NCBI RefSeq assembly: GCF_001280425.1
Contig: NZ_LIUF01000003.1
Location: 372,001-436,000 of the forward strand
From: Haloarcula rubripromontorii
GTDB lineage: Archaea; Halobacteriota; Halobacteria; Halobacteriales; Haloarculaceae
Length of the DNA stretch: 64,000 bases
Direction of reading: 5' to 3'
Shown: one piece after another, positions 34,929 through 48,762 of the stretch
Layout: the number at the start of each line of letters is the position of its first letter
How positions within the stretch are numbered: the first letter of the stretch is position 1
The notes under the pieces: model-generated
The model's input: the letters and a program-made list of their open reading frames with translations, nothing else
Told to the model about the DNA's origin: nothing
Database searches by the model: none
Program-made: the position numbers and the translations under genes

Positions 34929-35996
34929 TCAATCGAGCCGGTAGCGCAGCAGTGCCGCGACACCGCCGAGGTTTGAAAGCTGCTGACCCGGCGCGAACTC
35001 TGCGGAGAATACGGTCACATCCCCACCTTTCTGCTCGGTCGTCTCGATTATGTCGTCGACATCGATGTCCCAGTCGCCCTCGCCGGCCCGCTCAAGTCGG
35101 AGTCGTTCATCGAGTACGAGCAGCGTCTCGATAGCGCCGTAGTCGGCCGCCTTGGCGACTTCCGCCGGGCCGTAGGCCACCTCCGAACCCGATCCGATCC
35201 GCTCCATCAGTTCGTCGATGTAGTCCGCCTCCTCGGCGATACGGGTCTGCTGTTGGACATCCTCGACGGCACCGCGTTTGAGTACTTCGTGGACACCGCG
35301 GTCACCGACGGCAGACGTGTCTACGACGGTAATCTGTTCGGCGATATCGGGAATCTCGTCCTGAAAGTGGTCCAGCGCGTCCTGTTTGGTGAAGCCGGGA
35401 CCCGCGAGGATGTAGGCGTCCACGTCCTGGCGTTTCAGCACGTCGGCCAGTTCGTCGAACAGTTCCTTCCGCGGGCGGGCGTACTCGCCCTTCCCGGTCG
35501 TCGAGGTGATGGTCGCCCGCTCCTCGGTGCCGTACTGGGCGACGGTGTGGACGTGGGCCTCACCCTCCTCGACGGTCGCAATCGCCACGTCGGGGTTCTC
35601 CGTCGCCTCGACCGCCTCCTCTAAGCGGTCGGCCTGGTCGGGCTTGAGATGCTTCTCGACGGTGAGTTCGGTGTGTTCCTCGACGTTGAGCGTGTGGTGA
35701 AAGCCCAGCTGGTCCTCCCGGGAGCAGTCGACGATTTCGCCGCCGACCCGGAGGCGGTTGGCGAACTTCGCGAACTCCACGTCGGTGACTTCGATCTGAA
35801 TCCACATCGGCTCGCGCTCGCCGCCCTTGTCCCGGAGATTGTCGTCGTTGCGCTGGATGCGCCGCGTCGTGTCGCCGGAGACGAGGTCCCCCGGCTCGAT
35901 GACGTACGAGAGATGCCAGAGGTCGTCCAGCGTCTCGGGGACCACCTCGATGCGTTCTGCCCCTTCCGCGGTGGTCTCCTGACTCTGTATTTGCAT
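34929..35996 (-). CDS. pelA: Pelota, ribosome rescue factor
   Basis: A 355-residue aPelota. The N-terminal SM-like domain (about 1-130; [19 protein letters not shown]), the central eRF1-type domain 2 and the C-terminal domain 3 ([18 protein letters not shown]) are in the usual order. With the ABC-type partner aABCE1 or aEF1A, pelota recognises stalled ribosomes and separates the subunits; it lacks the GGQ release motif, as seen here. It lies about 2 kb from rqcH on the same strand, so two stall-response proteins are close together. Start at 35996. Confidence 0.96.
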   Translation of the reverse strand: MQIQSQETTAEGAERIEVVPETLDDLWHLSYVIEPGDLVSGDTTRRIQRNDDNLRDKGGEREPMWIQIEVTDVEFAKFANRLRVGGEIVDCSREDQLGFHHTLNVEEHTELTVEKHLKPDQADRLEEAVEATENPDVAIATVEEGEAHVHTVAQYGTEERATITSTTGKGEYARPRKELFDELADVLKRQDVDAYILAGPGFTKQDALDHFQDEIPDIAEQITVVDTSAVGDRGVHEVLKRGAVEDVQQQTRIAEEADYIDELMERIGSGSEVAYGPAEVAKAADYGAIETLLVLDERLRLERAGEGDWDIDVDDIIETTEQKGGDVTVFSAEFAPGQQLSNLGGVAALLRYRLD

Positions 35997-36056
35997 ACTG
36001 AAGCGTCCGCTTCAGGGACACAAGTGTTCTGCCATTCGACGCGCCGACGGTCCGGG

Positions 36057-36758
36057 TCAGGCCGCGGGCTGTGCGTCAGGCGTTTCATCGCCAGCGTCGA
36101 CGGCGGGCATATCTCGCACAGCGGTCCCGACTGCGTAGGTCCCCGCCACGTTCGCGTAGAACGTCACGAAGGGAGCCAGCACTGCGCCGATAACGACGGC
36201 GTTCAGCGCGCCGATGATGACACCGGCGAGCAGGCTGATACCGAACGCGACCAGCCAGCCGGTGGCGTAAGTCCGACTGAACGCGAGCCGCCGGATTTCA
36301 TCCGGTGCGAACGCCGCCGCAATAGTATCCGTCCGGACGTACGCAACGATTGCGGCCGGGAGTACGTACGCGATAGCGAGCGAAAGCACAGTCATCGCGA
36401 GCGTTGCGACGAGGACGATGATGGCGACGGCCAGTCCGCTTCCGGCCCCGTTGCCGCCCAGGCCCAGCGTCGCGCCGCTTGTGAACACTGCCACGAGAGC
36501 GATAGCCGTCGGGACGAGCGAGTAGGCGAATCCAATGACGAACACCTTCAGGCCGTCCATACCGAGGTCGCTCCAGTCGTCAAACACCGGTGGCTCGGTT
36601 TCGCCGTTCAGCACCGCCCGGAGCGTCCGCGTGATGTAGCCGAGGACGAAGAACACCGGTACGACGAGGAAACTCAGGAGCAGTAGCACGCCCCCAATGG
36701 CGATGGTTTTCACTGCGCTGTCGCTGTCCCGCGGATACGAGAGTGCTTCTTGGAACAT
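36057..36758 (-). CDS. DUF4013 membrane protein
   Basis: A 233-residue polytopic protein with about five helices. MFQEALSYPRDSDS at the start matches DUF4013 members, and the start at 36758 is taken on that basis over two upstream Met codons. The family has no known function. It lies 60 nt upstream of pelota on the same strand, so co-transcription is plausible but not shown by overlap. Confidence 0.85.
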   Translation of the reverse strand: MFQEALSYPRDSDSAVKTIAIGGVLLLLSFLVVPVFFVLGYITRTLRAVLNGETEPPVFDDWSDLGMDGLKVFVIGFAYSLVPTAIALVAVFTSGATLGLGGNGAGSGLAVAIIVLVATLAMTVLSLAIAYVLPAAIVAYVRTDTIAAAFAPDEIRRLAFSRTYATGWLVAFGISLLAGVIIGALNAVVIGAVLAPFVTFYANVAGTYAVGTAVRDMPAVDAGDETPDAQPAA

Positions 36759-36910
36759 GATGGTACTCCGTGACATCAGCCTGGCCGGCGTGGTCGCTGC
36801 CACGTCAGTCTCGACGAGGTGTCACATCGAATTATAATACAACTTACAGCTATATATACCAGTACGTGTGCCGTGCTATCACTTGTGGACGCTGCGGTAG
36901 AGTCAGTGGG

Positions 36911-37942
36911 TCACTGGCTGTCGGGGTCCCCGTCCGCGGCCGCCTGCAACCGCGCGAACGCCTCCCACGAGGGGTCAGCCCCGGGATGTGACTGCCGAGC
37001 GCCGTCGACGTACAGCCCCGTCCCCTCGCTCACCTCGCCGACGACGGCGGCCGGTGTCCCGCGGTCCCGGAGCGCATTGACAACGTCGTCGGCGTCCGCA
37101 GGGTCGACGGCGGCCAGAAGCGTCCCACAACTGCTGACGTGCCAGGGGTCGACGTCGATGGCGTCACAGAGCGCCTCGACGCCGTCGGCCAGCGGTACCG
37201 CGTCGCTGTCCACGTCGAACTGGGCGTTCGCGCCGTCGGCCATCTCGACAAACGCGCCGACGATGCCGCCCTCAGTGGCGTCGTGCATCGCCGTCACGTC
37301 GCCGGCGTTCGCCGCGGCCATCGCGTCCTCGACGAGGGCAGTGTCGGCCAGTCGTTCCTGTGCGACGGCGGCCTGCTCTGGCGAGAGGCCGATCTGTCCT
37401 GGGAAGAGGCGGGCGAACAGGCCCGTGACCTCCGCGGCGGGGCCGGTCCCGACGACCAGTTTGTCGCCGGGGCGCGCGCCGTCCGGCCGGACGACATCGT
37501 CGTGGGACCCGACGCCGAGCACCGTCGCGCCGCCGACCCAGGAGTAGTCGACCCCCGCATAGCGGGCGGTGTGACCGGTGACGACACTTACGCCGACCTC
37601 CTCGGCCCGCCCGGCGAAGCCGTGCCACATCGCCGCCAGTTCGTCGTCGGTCATCTCGGGCGGAAGCGTGAACGTCACCGAGAGGTGCGACGGCGGGATT
37701 CCGGAGACGGCCACGTCGGCAAGCACCACGTCCAGCGCGAACCGGCCGGCCCGCTCGAATCCCAATTCGGGAAGGACCGACAGCGGGTCGGTCGCCGTGA
37801 CGAGCGCCTCGCCGCCCATGTCGATGACGCCGAAGTCGATGCCGTGTGTCGGCCCGAGAACGACATCATCGCGGTCCGCACCCAGTTCCGGGTAGATGAC
37901 GCTATCGAACACCTCGCGGTCGATTTTCCCGAGGTCACTCAT
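36911..37942 (-). CDS. AIR synthase-related (HypE-like) protein
   Basis: A 343-residue member of the PurM/HypE/ThiL/SelD superfamily. The ATP-binding N-terminal half (GPTHGIDFGVIDMGGEALVTATDPLSV) and the Gly-rich GTGPAAEVTG segment are visible, as is DATEGGIVGAF, typical of HypE and archaeal relatives. No NiFe hydrogenase genes are near, and haloarchaea generally lack them, so a hydrogenase role is unlikely. Reaction unknown. Start MSDLG at 37942 is chosen over a 4-codon longer one. It lies between rqcH and the DUF4013 gene on one strand. Confidence 0.85.
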   Translation of the reverse strand: MSDLGKIDREVFDSVIYPELGADRDDVVLGPTHGIDFGVIDMGGEALVTATDPLSVLPELGFERAGRFALDVVLADVAVSGIPPSHLSVTFTLPPEMTDDELAAMWHGFAGRAEEVGVSVVTGHTARYAGVDYSWVGGATVLGVGSHDDVVRPDGARPGDKLVVGTGPAAEVTGLFARLFPGQIGLSPEQAAVAQERLADTALVEDAMAAANAGDVTAMHDATEGGIVGAFVEMADGANAQFDVDSDAVPLADGVEALCDAIDVDPWHVSSCGTLLAAVDPADADDVVNALRDRGTPAAVVGEVSEGTGLYVDGARQSHPGADPSWEAFARLQAAADGDPDSQ

Positions 37943-37981
37943 GCCGACCACCACCGGCCCCGGCGCGCTGGCCCGGCATCG

Positions 37982-40141
37982 TCACTCCTCGGTCATCCGA
38001 CTGCCGCCGGGCGGCAGGAACTCCTGTATCTGATCCGGGCTAGCCACCTTACGGACGAACGTTTCGTCTGCGAATCGGTCCTTGAACTCCCGATAGAGGC
38101 GCTTGGCGATGTCGTTCTGGGCGTACTGACCCGGCTCGACGGTGATACTCGTCGCGGCCTGCCCCTCGATGGCCGCCGGTGGGCCGCCGATGACCCGTGT
38201 CTCGTCGTCGCAGGTGATGCCGACAGCGATACCGGCCGGCGTTGACTCGAAGTAGGTCCGGTCGCCGCGGATAGCGAAGCCGCCCTTCTCCAGATACTCG
38301 CCGCTCTCGGGCGTCTTCGACACTTGGTCGGGGTCGACCATGTACACGTCGCCGGCGAACTTCCCGTCTTTCCAGACCGAGGAATAGGAGACGGCGAACT
38401 GCGCGGCCTGGTCCAGCGAGGATTGCGGGAAGTCCACCTCCTTGGACGGCTCACTGGGGCCGGTGGCTTTGAGCACCGTGACCGGGCCGCCGTGAGCCTG
38501 TGCGTGGAAGAACTTGTCACCGCCCTCCAGATATTTCTGGACGAGTTCCTCGTTGTCGTCGGCGTCGCGGCCACCGATGACGAGGAAGCCGTCCGAGGTG
38601 TGGAACCAGCGGAACTGCTCGTACCAGCGTTCGGTCGACCGGGTGGGGATGGACTGCATCGAGAGCCAGTCAGTCGGTTCGTCCTCGCTCTCGTCTTCTT
38701 CAAGGTCGTCCTCGCCGTCGTCGGCCTCCCACTCGTCGCGTCGCTCTTTGACCGCTTCGAGGTCCTCGCGGGTGTTCTCGATGGCGGTGAGCGCGCCCTC
38801 TTTCTTTTCCTCGATGCGTTTTGCTTCCTTGTACAGTTCGTCGGCGTTCTTCTCGACGCCAGTGAAGGCGTCCACCGTGACACGCGTCCCGTCGATATCG
38901 AGCGTCACCGTCCCCTCGCTGCCGTCCAGCGAGACGACCGCCTCGGCGGCCGGGATGCCGCGCTCCGCGCCCTCGTCGAACTTCGCTTCGATGTCGTCCC
39001 AGGACACGTCGTCCTCACGCGCGGTCCGGACCGTCGAGAGCACGTCGTCGACGAGGTCGTAGTTGGCGTACAGCAGTTCGGCCTTCTCCCGCTCGGCTTC
39101 GGCGTCGGCCTCGAAGTCCTCGATGGCCTGTTCCTGCTGCTGGATAATGCGCTTCTGTTTCTCGATTTCGGCCTCAAAGTCGGGGCGCTGTGTTTCGCCG
39201 CCCTCGACTTCCCCCTCACGCTGGAAATTGAAGAAGTAGTCGTCCAGCGCGGGGTTGAACTCCGTGAAGGATTCGCTGTACAGTTCCTCGTACTCCGCCA
39301 GCGGAATCGGCGTCACGTCGACGCGTCGGCGGTCCGGTTCGTCGTCAGGGTCCGAACTGCTCGCACCATCGCCGTCACCGTCGTCGAGCGTCTCGTAGTA
39401 CACCCGGGGGTCGACATCGCCCTCACGCAGGCGCGTCCCCATCTCGTCAACGAGTTCGTACAGCCGCTCGAAATCGGACTCATCGAGGTCGTCGACGGCG
39501 ACGTTGTAGTCGATGCCGGCGCGGGTACACAGCTCCTCGCCGTAGAGACCGCCGAAGTTCAGTTGCGTGGCCAGCGTCCGGACGAGGTCGGCATCGGATT
39601 CCTTGATTCGGGCGACGAAGCCGTCGTAATCGACGGTCATCGGATTGAACCGCGCCGACGGGAACTCGTAGGGCGTCCCCGGCGCGACAGTGCGGGACTT
39701 GAGCCGCACCGTCTCCAGACAGTCGATGACCTCGCCGTGTTCGTCCAGCACGGCAACGTTCCCGTCACCGAACAGTTCCGCGACGATGGTGGTCGAGGCG
39801 TCCTCGCGGTCGAACTCCAGTTCGATGATGCGGTCGAACTCGAACTGCTCGACGCGGACGAGGTCAGCGCCCGACAGCCGGTTCCGGAGCATCATTGCGA
39901 AGTCCGGCGGCCGACCCGGCGCGTCGGGGACGTGGCTCTGGTCGGCAACGTGGGCGCGCTTGACATCACCGACCTCGATGAGGAACTCGACGCGCCCGCG
40001 GTCGAAGTCCCGGAGCTTCAGTCTGACGAGGTCGTCCTCGGGGTAGAGGTACGCCTTGTCGAGCTTCGCGCCCTCGTAGCCGGCGAGTTCACCCTCCAGG
40101 GCGGCGAGATCGACGCTCGTCAGTTCCCGCTTGTGGTCCAT
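37982..40141 (-). CDS. rqcH: RqcH/NFACT family ribosome quality-control factor
   Basis: A 719-residue NFACT protein, archaeal homologue of bacterial RqcH and eukaryotic NEMF/Rqc2, which bind the obstructed large subunit and recruit tRNA to extend the stalled peptide. The NFACT-N domain carries the Asp-Arg pair (Asp103-Arg104 in EQFEFDRIIEL) that in homologues is needed for C-terminal tailing. A long coiled coil (about 320-470) is followed by NFACT-R (about 500-690; WYEQFRWFHTSDGFLVIGGRD). A disordered acidic insertion of about 30 residues (about 240-270) is a haloarchaeal addition. It is co-oriented with pelota two genes downstream. The stop is 39 nt from the HypE-like start. Confidence 0.95.
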   Translation of the reverse strand: MDHKRELTSVDLAALEGELAGYEGAKLDKAYLYPEDDLVRLKLRDFDRGRVEFLIEVGDVKRAHVADQSHVPDAPGRPPDFAMMLRNRLSGADLVRVEQFEFDRIIELEFDREDASTTIVAELFGDGNVAVLDEHGEVIDCLETVRLKSRTVAPGTPYEFPSARFNPMTVDYDGFVARIKESDADLVRTLATQLNFGGLYGEELCTRAGIDYNVAVDDLDESDFERLYELVDEMGTRLREGDVDPRVYYETLDDGDGDGASSSDPDDEPDRRRVDVTPIPLAEYEELYSESFTEFNPALDDYFFNFQREGEVEGGETQRPDFEAEIEKQKRIIQQQEQAIEDFEADAEAEREKAELLYANYDLVDDVLSTVRTAREDDVSWDDIEAKFDEGAERGIPAAEAVVSLDGSEGTVTLDIDGTRVTVDAFTGVEKNADELYKEAKRIEEKKEGALTAIENTREDLEAVKERRDEWEADDGEDDLEEDESEDEPTDWLSMQSIPTRSTERWYEQFRWFHTSDGFLVIGGRDADDNEELVQKYLEGGDKFFHAQAHGGPVTVLKATGPSEPSKEVDFPQSSLDQAAQFAVSYSSVWKDGKFAGDVYMVDPDQVSKTPESGEYLEKGGFAIRGDRTYFESTPAGIAVGITCDDETRVIGGPPAAIEGQAATSITVEPGQYAQNDIAKRLYREFKDRFADETFVRKVASPDQIQEFLPPGGSRMTEE

Positions 40142-40177
40142 GTCGGTGGCTGTCGGCGGGCACCCAAAGGCGTTCCG

Positions 40178-41212
40178 TTACCCGCCGTCGGCGATTGCCT
40201 CGCCCGTCTCCAGTCCGTTCCGCAGGGCCGCGTGGAGTCGCCCCTCACCGACCGCCCAGTCGCCGGCGAAATGCAGGTCGTGGTCGGCCGCACAGGAAAG
40301 CAGGTCGTGGTCGACGTCGCCCTCGGGCTGAGAGTAGCGCCAGTGCTGGTGGTCGGTCCAGTCCGGGTCGGCCAGCCGGTCGTCGTCCAGCAGTCGAGCC
40401 GTCCTCGCGGCGATATCGTCGACGAGCGTGTCGGGGTGTTCGTCGTAGTTCGCAATCGACCACGGCTCGTTCATCTGGACCAACAGCAGGGACTCGCCGT
40501 CGGGGACGTGGCCGTCCTTGCACTCTTCGCGGCCGATCCAGCCGATGTCGTGGTCCTTGTCGCTGTTGACCGCGGCGTACCACGGCACGTCCAGTTCGAA
40601 TGGGTAGTGCAACACCCCGGCGATGACCGTTCTGTAAGGGACCGACGCGATTTCCTGCCGAAGCTCCCGGCAGTCGTCGTGGTCCCACCGCGACTGCCCC
40701 AGCAGGTCAGCCGTCTGTGGGGCGGGCGGTGTCAGCAGCGCGGCGTCGTAATGCCCCAGGTCCGTTCCGTCGTCGTCCTCTAGTTGCCAGCCGTCGTGTT
40801 GTCGCTCCAGACGCTCGACCCGAACGCCGTTCTCTATCTCGGCGTCGGTCTCGTTGAACAGCCGCTTCGCGAGCTGTGTAATGCCTGCCTCGTACGTCCA
40901 CTTGTGTTCGTCAGCGTCCCGGCCGGCATCGATGTCGCCAGTCCTGTCGAACGCGTACACCGGTTCCTCGATATCAACGAGCCCCTCAGTCGGGAGGACC
41001 TCCGTGACCAGTTCCGTCACCCGGTCGTCATCGGCCTTGAGATAGTTCGCCCCGTACTCGTACGTGCAGTCGCCGCGTCGCCGGGTCGCAGCGCGCCCGC
41101 AGACGCCGCGGCTCTTCTCGAACACTGTTACGTCGACGTCCGCATCGTGGAGCGCGTACGTTGCCGCCGCGCCGGCACCACCGGCACCAACGACTGCGAG
41201 GTTACGAGCCAT
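40178..41212 (-). CDS. FAD-dependent oxidoreductase (renalase/amine-oxidase-like)
   Basis: A 344-residue flavoprotein. The dinucleotide-binding GAGGAGAAAT follows the first strand at residues about 7-17 (AVVGAGGAGAAATYALHD), the ribose Glu is in VTVFEKS, and the second FAD contact is the C-terminal HFAGDWAVGEGRLHAALRNG. The architecture matches NAD(P)/FAD renalase-type oxidoreductases. The start at 41212 is preferred over one 39 nt further out because the Rossmann strand starts right after it. Substrate unknown. It lies upstream of rqcH by 36 nt on the same strand. Confidence 0.87.
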   Translation of the reverse strand: MARNLAVVGAGGAGAAATYALHDADVDVTVFEKSRGVCGRAATRRRGDCTYEYGANYLKADDDRVTELVTEVLPTEGLVDIEEPVYAFDRTGDIDAGRDADEHKWTYEAGITQLAKRLFNETDAEIENGVRVERLERQHDGWQLEDDDGTDLGHYDAALLTPPAPQTADLLGQSRWDHDDCRELRQEIASVPYRTVIAGVLHYPFELDVPWYAAVNSDKDHDIGWIGREECKDGHVPDGESLLLVQMNEPWSIANYDEHPDTLVDDIAARTARLLDDDRLADPDWTDHQHWRYSQPEGDVDHDLLSCAADHDLHFAGDWAVGEGRLHAALRNGLETGEAIADGG

Positions 41213-41283
41213 ACTGACCAGTCGGACGGTACGAGTAAAAATCCACCACACAAGCAGTTCGGACCGCCCGCCAGTGGTCCGAT

Positions 41284-42504
41284 TCAGCGGCCCCGGCCGC
41301 GCCGGACGCCCTGACGCGTCCAGCAGATGACCGTGAGTATCGCCATAGCGACGCCCGCCTGCGTGAGCGAGAACCCGGGGCCTCGGGCCGCGGTCGTTTC
41401 CCGGTCGTCGCCGTCAGTTCCGGAGACGGATTGGGTTTCGACTGTGAGCGATCCCGCGGTCTTGCCGTTGACCCGAACGGTTCCATTGACCGCCTCGAAC
41501 TCAGTCTCGACGACAGTTTCTTCTCTGGGATTGAGCGCCACCCGGTCCGTTGTCACCGGTTCGCCGTCGACCGTCACAGTCAGTGTCTCGTTGACCGGCC
41601 GCGAGCGAGTGTTCGTTACTGTCGTTCGCACAGTCGTATTGAACCCGGCCCGGACCCAGTCAGCCGACAGTGACGCATCCGAAATCCGGACATCGGCGCT
41701 GCCCTGCCCGGCGGGTGTGGGTGCCCCATCGGTGACCGATTCAGTTTCCATCCCGAACCCGACGGTTCCGTTCTCGCCAGGGGTCGTGTTGTCAGCAGGC
41801 GCACCGCCGCCCGCCGTTTCGTTCTGTGTCATCGCGTTCTCCCCGTCGTCTGAGGCATTCGAGCTATCGGAACTGTCGTCTGGATTGTCCGAATCATCGG
41901 TGTCAGAATCGCCTCTGTCGGCACCGCCATCTGTGTCGGTTTGCGTCTGGCTTCCGTTCTCGGTTGGTTCTTCCGTTTCGGTCGGTTCCTCTGTCTCGTC
42001 AGTATCTTCGGTTTCAGTCGGCTCCTCGGTTTCAGTCGGCTCCTCGGTTTCAGGGGGTTCTTCAGTCTCGGTCGGTTCCGCCGTTTCTGTGGGTTCCTCG
42101 GTTTCAGTCGGCTCCTCTGTCTCGGTCGCTTCCTCCGTCTCCGCAGTTTCTGTAGGTGCTTCCGTTTCAGTCGATTCTTCAGTCTCCCCTGTTTCCGTTG
42201 GCTCTTCGGTTTCACTCGGCTCCTCAGTTGCTTCAGTTTCCGTCGGTTCCTCGGTCTCAGGTTCTTCCTCAGTCTGCTCACCGTCATCCGGTGTGTCTGT
42301 CCCGTTGACCTGCCCGAGCAGTGTCCCTGTGTGGCGCTCGAGGCCAGATGAAACGGTCATTCCGGGTGTGCTTGCTGTTGCGTCTGACCCGCTCTGTAGA
42401 CTGGCGTCGGAAGCAACTACGCTGCCGACGGCGAAGGCGGACGCGAGTACAGCGATGGTAAAAACGACAGCGACGGCAGTGTAGAGTGTTCGTGCCTCGC
42501 TCAT
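41284..42504 (-). CDS. PGF-CTERM surface protein with a TETEEP-type stalk
   Basis: A 406-residue exported protein. A membrane-type signal (about residues 8-32) precedes an acidic Thr/Glu/Pro stretch of about 130 residues built on TETEEP repeats, likely O-glycosylated or an extended stalk. Then come an Asp/Ser-rich part, a C-terminal CARDB-like module (about 280-375; DASLSADWVRAGFNTTVR), and a tripartite sorting tail: GPGF, a hydrophobic helix and a basic RRGRGR end. That tail is a PGF-CTERM signal, processed by archaeosortase A and lipidated. The C-terminal module is closely shared with the neighbouring 1349-residue protein. Confidence 0.9.
   Translation of the reverse strand: MSEARTLYTAVAVVFTIAVLASAFAVGSVVASDASLQSGSDATASTPGMTVSSGLERHTGTLLGQVNGTDTPDDGEQTEEEPETEEPTETEATEEPSETEEPTETGETEESTETEAPTETAETEEATETEEPTETEEPTETAEPTETEEPPETEEPTETEEPTETEDTDETEEPTETEEPTENGSQTQTDTDGGADRGDSDTDDSDNPDDSSDSSNASDDGENAMTQNETAGGGAPADNTTPGENGTVGFGMETESVTDGAPTPAGQGSADVRISDASLSADWVRAGFNTTVRTTVTNTRSRPVNETLTVTVDGEPVTTDRVALNPREETVVETEFEAVNGTVRVNGKTAGSLTVETQSVSGTDGDDRETTAARGPGFSLTQAGVAMAILTVICWTRQGVRRGRGR
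41980..42245 (-). repeat. TETEEP low-complexity repeat in coding sequence
   Basis: Imperfect 6-residue (18-nt) units of Thr-Glu-Thr-Glu-Glu-Pro, with variants carrying Ser, Ala, Gly or Asp, repeated roughly twenty times. The DNA is a GGTTCCTCGGTTTCAGTC-like array on the plus strand, prone to slippage. Confidence 0.75.
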
Positions 42505-42613
42505 ACAGGGGCGTACGTGAGTGGCGAATTAGTTACGGAGCAGCCAAACCGTCGGTAAGGTCGTCCTTCCAACGCTGAAACAGGAGCGACAGGCGGCCTC
42601 TGTCGACGACGCC

Positions 42614-46663
<4,050 letters not shown>

Positions 46664-46999
46664 GGGTGGGCCGATGACAGTATGGTAATTAGTTAGCAGG
46701 AGTGAATCGCAGAGTAAGGTGCTATTATCGCGTCTCCCGTCCGCTACCGTCGGTTCTGGTCTAATAAACGGCGTAACCCAGCCTTACAGATAATGGCTCG
46801 TTCGCCGCGCCCGGCCCGCATGGCTACCGCGTCGGTATACATATAGTACCTCAAATGACAGCCGGGCTTTCGCTCATCGCCTGATTCCTGCCGCGCGATG
46901 CCGCAACTCCCGTGGTAAGACACACGACAGCGTAGTTCCGCAGCCATACTTTGTCGACAGAACCCCGGTCACACGCCCGGGCAGCAGGTCAGCAGGCTA
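46664..46999. other. Gene-poor interval upstream of the CARDB protein
   Basis: 336 nt between the divergent start side of the CARDB gene and the end of elp3. The only frame of note (46744-46947, minus) has no domain or promoter and is taken as non-coding. An AT-rich stretch (46680-46700, GGTAATTAGTTAG) lies where the CARDB promoter would be. No RNA gene recognised. Confidence 0.45.
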
Positions 47000-48655
47000 T
47001 CAGAGACGCTTGCTCACGTACGGCCCGTCCTGCTTGTATCCCAACTTCTCACGGTAGTACTGACGGACACCGATGCCGGAGATGACGGCCAGTTTCGGGA
47101 AGCCGGCGTCTCGGGCCAGTGTCTCCGCTTTTTCCAGCAGCTTCTTGCCGTACCCCTTGTGCTGGTGGTCATCGTCGTCACCTTCCTGCCCGACGCCGAC
47201 GGCGTTGCCGTAAACGTGGAGTTCACGCACGATTGCGGCGTTCTGTAACTCACGGCGCACCGGGTCGTTGGGGAACCGAAGTCGGCAGAAGCCGACGAGG
47301 ACGTCGTTCTCGAAGTCCTCGAAGGAGATGAAGTGTTCCGTACCGCCACAGGCCTCGTAGGTCATCACGCCGAGTTCGATGTTCTCGGCGGCCTCATCGC
47401 TGTGTCCGGCCTCCCGACAGCGGATGCAGTCACACGTCCAGCCGTGTTCTTCCATGCGCTGCCAAGCGAGCTGGCGGAGGTTCGACTTCCAGACGCCACC
47501 CTCGATGAAGTCCGCCGGGATGTCCCGCTGGACGCGCTGGAGGCGGGTGTAGCGGGGAATCATGTCCTTGATTTCGGCGACCAATTCAGCGGCCTCGTCG
47601 TTGTCCAGTGGGTCGAACTCGTCTTTGCGCCACCAGTCGTAGGTGACGGTCCCTTCGACGATCAGCGTCGGGTATATCTTGAGGTAGTCCGGCCGCCAAT
47701 CAGTCTCCTCGAAGATACGTCGGAAGTCCTCCAGACACATCTCCTTGGACATGCCCGGCTGGCCCGGCATCATGTGGAACCCTACTTTGAACCCTGAGTC
47801 GCGGAGTCGGCGGTTCGCGTCGATGGAAGCCTGAACGCCGTGCCCGCGGTGCATCTCGCGGTTGATCCGCTCGAAGGTCGTCTGGACGCCGACCTCGACT
47901 TTCGTCCCCCCGAGGTCCAGCATCCGGTCTATCTGCTCGGGGTCACACCAGTCGGGCTTCGTCTCGAAGGTCGTGGCGACGTTGCGGACATCTGCGGTCT
48001 CGTTCTCGGCGATGACGTCCTCCAGATAGCGGAACTCGTAGTCGTCTTCGGCGAAACTCACGTCTTCGGCGGGCGTCGGCTCAGCGTCCACGTCGAAGTC
48101 GTTCATCGCCTCCAAGGCTCGTTTGACGAACCACTCCTGATAGTCGTGGCTCCGGGCCGTCATCGTCCCGCCCATCACGATGAGTTCAGCCTTGTCGACG
48201 GGGTGACCGATCTCCCGCAGTTGGTTGAGCCGAAGGGTGACCTGACCGTACGGGTCGTAATCGTTCTGTTCCCCGCGTGCGGCCGCGGGTTCGTGCCCGG
48301 TGTATGACTGGGCGGAGGAGAACTCCGAGTCGGGGCCGCCGGGACAGTACAGGCACTTCCCGTGGGGGCACCGCTCGGGCGAGGTCATGATGGCGATAGG
48401 GGAGACGCCTGAGGCAGTCCGAACCGGCTTGCGCTGGAGTACCTCCTCCAGCACCTCGCGGTGCTCCTGTGGCGCGTAATCGAGCAGCTCGGAGTTTTTC
48501 GGCACTTTTGGTGCGGAGTACTCGCGGCAGACGTCAATCTTGGCTGATTCGACGTCGTCGCGTTCGACCTCGCCTGCGAGAATCCGGTCGACCAGCTCCG
48601 CACACACCTGCTGGAAGGTCTCTGTCTCGTCTGGGTCCGGCGTCTCCGTACTCAT
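47000..48655 (-). CDS. elp3: Elp3, tRNA wobble-uridine modification radical SAM/acetyltransferase
   Basis: A 551-residue archaeal Elp3, which adds a carboxymethyl group at C5 of wobble uridine-34 using acetyl-CoA and SAM. The radical SAM iron-sulphur cysteines are Cys96, Cys101 and Cys104 in RCPHGKCLYC, the spacing (CxxxxCxxC) expected for Elp3. The C-terminal GNAT domain (about 400-551) ends with QYYREKLGYKQDGPYVSK. In Archaea it acts without the other Elongator subunits. It precedes, on the opposite strand, a 44-residue miniprotein whose ATG is 107 nt from the elp3 start. Confidence 0.96.
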   Translation of the reverse strand: MSTETPDPDETETFQQVCAELVDRILAGEVERDDVESAKIDVCREYSAPKVPKNSELLDYAPQEHREVLEEVLQRKPVRTASGVSPIAIMTSPERCPHGKCLYCPGGPDSEFSSAQSYTGHEPAAARGEQNDYDPYGQVTLRLNQLREIGHPVDKAELIVMGGTMTARSHDYQEWFVKRALEAMNDFDVDAEPTPAEDVSFAEDDYEFRYLEDVIAENETADVRNVATTFETKPDWCDPEQIDRMLDLGGTKVEVGVQTTFERINREMHRGHGVQASIDANRRLRDSGFKVGFHMMPGQPGMSKEMCLEDFRRIFEETDWRPDYLKIYPTLIVEGTVTYDWWRKDEFDPLDNDEAAELVAEIKDMIPRYTRLQRVQRDIPADFIEGGVWKSNLRQLAWQRMEEHGWTCDCIRCREAGHSDEAAENIELGVMTYEACGGTEHFISFEDFENDVLVGFCRLRFPNDPVRRELQNAAIVRELHVYGNAVGVGQEGDDDDHQHKGYGKKLLEKAETLARDAGFPKLAVISGIGVRQYYREKLGYKQDGPYVSKRL

Positions 48656-48762
48656 CGGCGTTGTGCGAAATCGGCTCTTCGGCCGAATAAGCGTGTCGCT
48701 CGGGTATCGTCAGCGGCAGGGGTAGCCGTGGGGTTCATTGTGCTGTCACACCAAGTAGACAT

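Noticed and set aside
36911-37942. Hydrogenase maturation role for the HypE-like protein
   Set aside because: No hydrogenase or other Hyp genes are present nearby, so only the superfamily is stated.
38324-40783. 819-codon open frame on the plus strand
   Set aside because: It is antisense to rqcH and the FAD oxidoreductase. Its composition (Val/Leu/Gly/Arg) mirrors GC3-rich genes read backwards and it has no domain.
41327-42484. 385-codon plus-strand Ser/Val-rich frame
   Set aside because: Antisense to the TETEEP repeat; the SVSVGSS pattern is the complement of the repeat DNA.
46744-46947. 67-codon minus-strand frame
   Set aside because: No domain and no promoter; low-quality sequence pattern.
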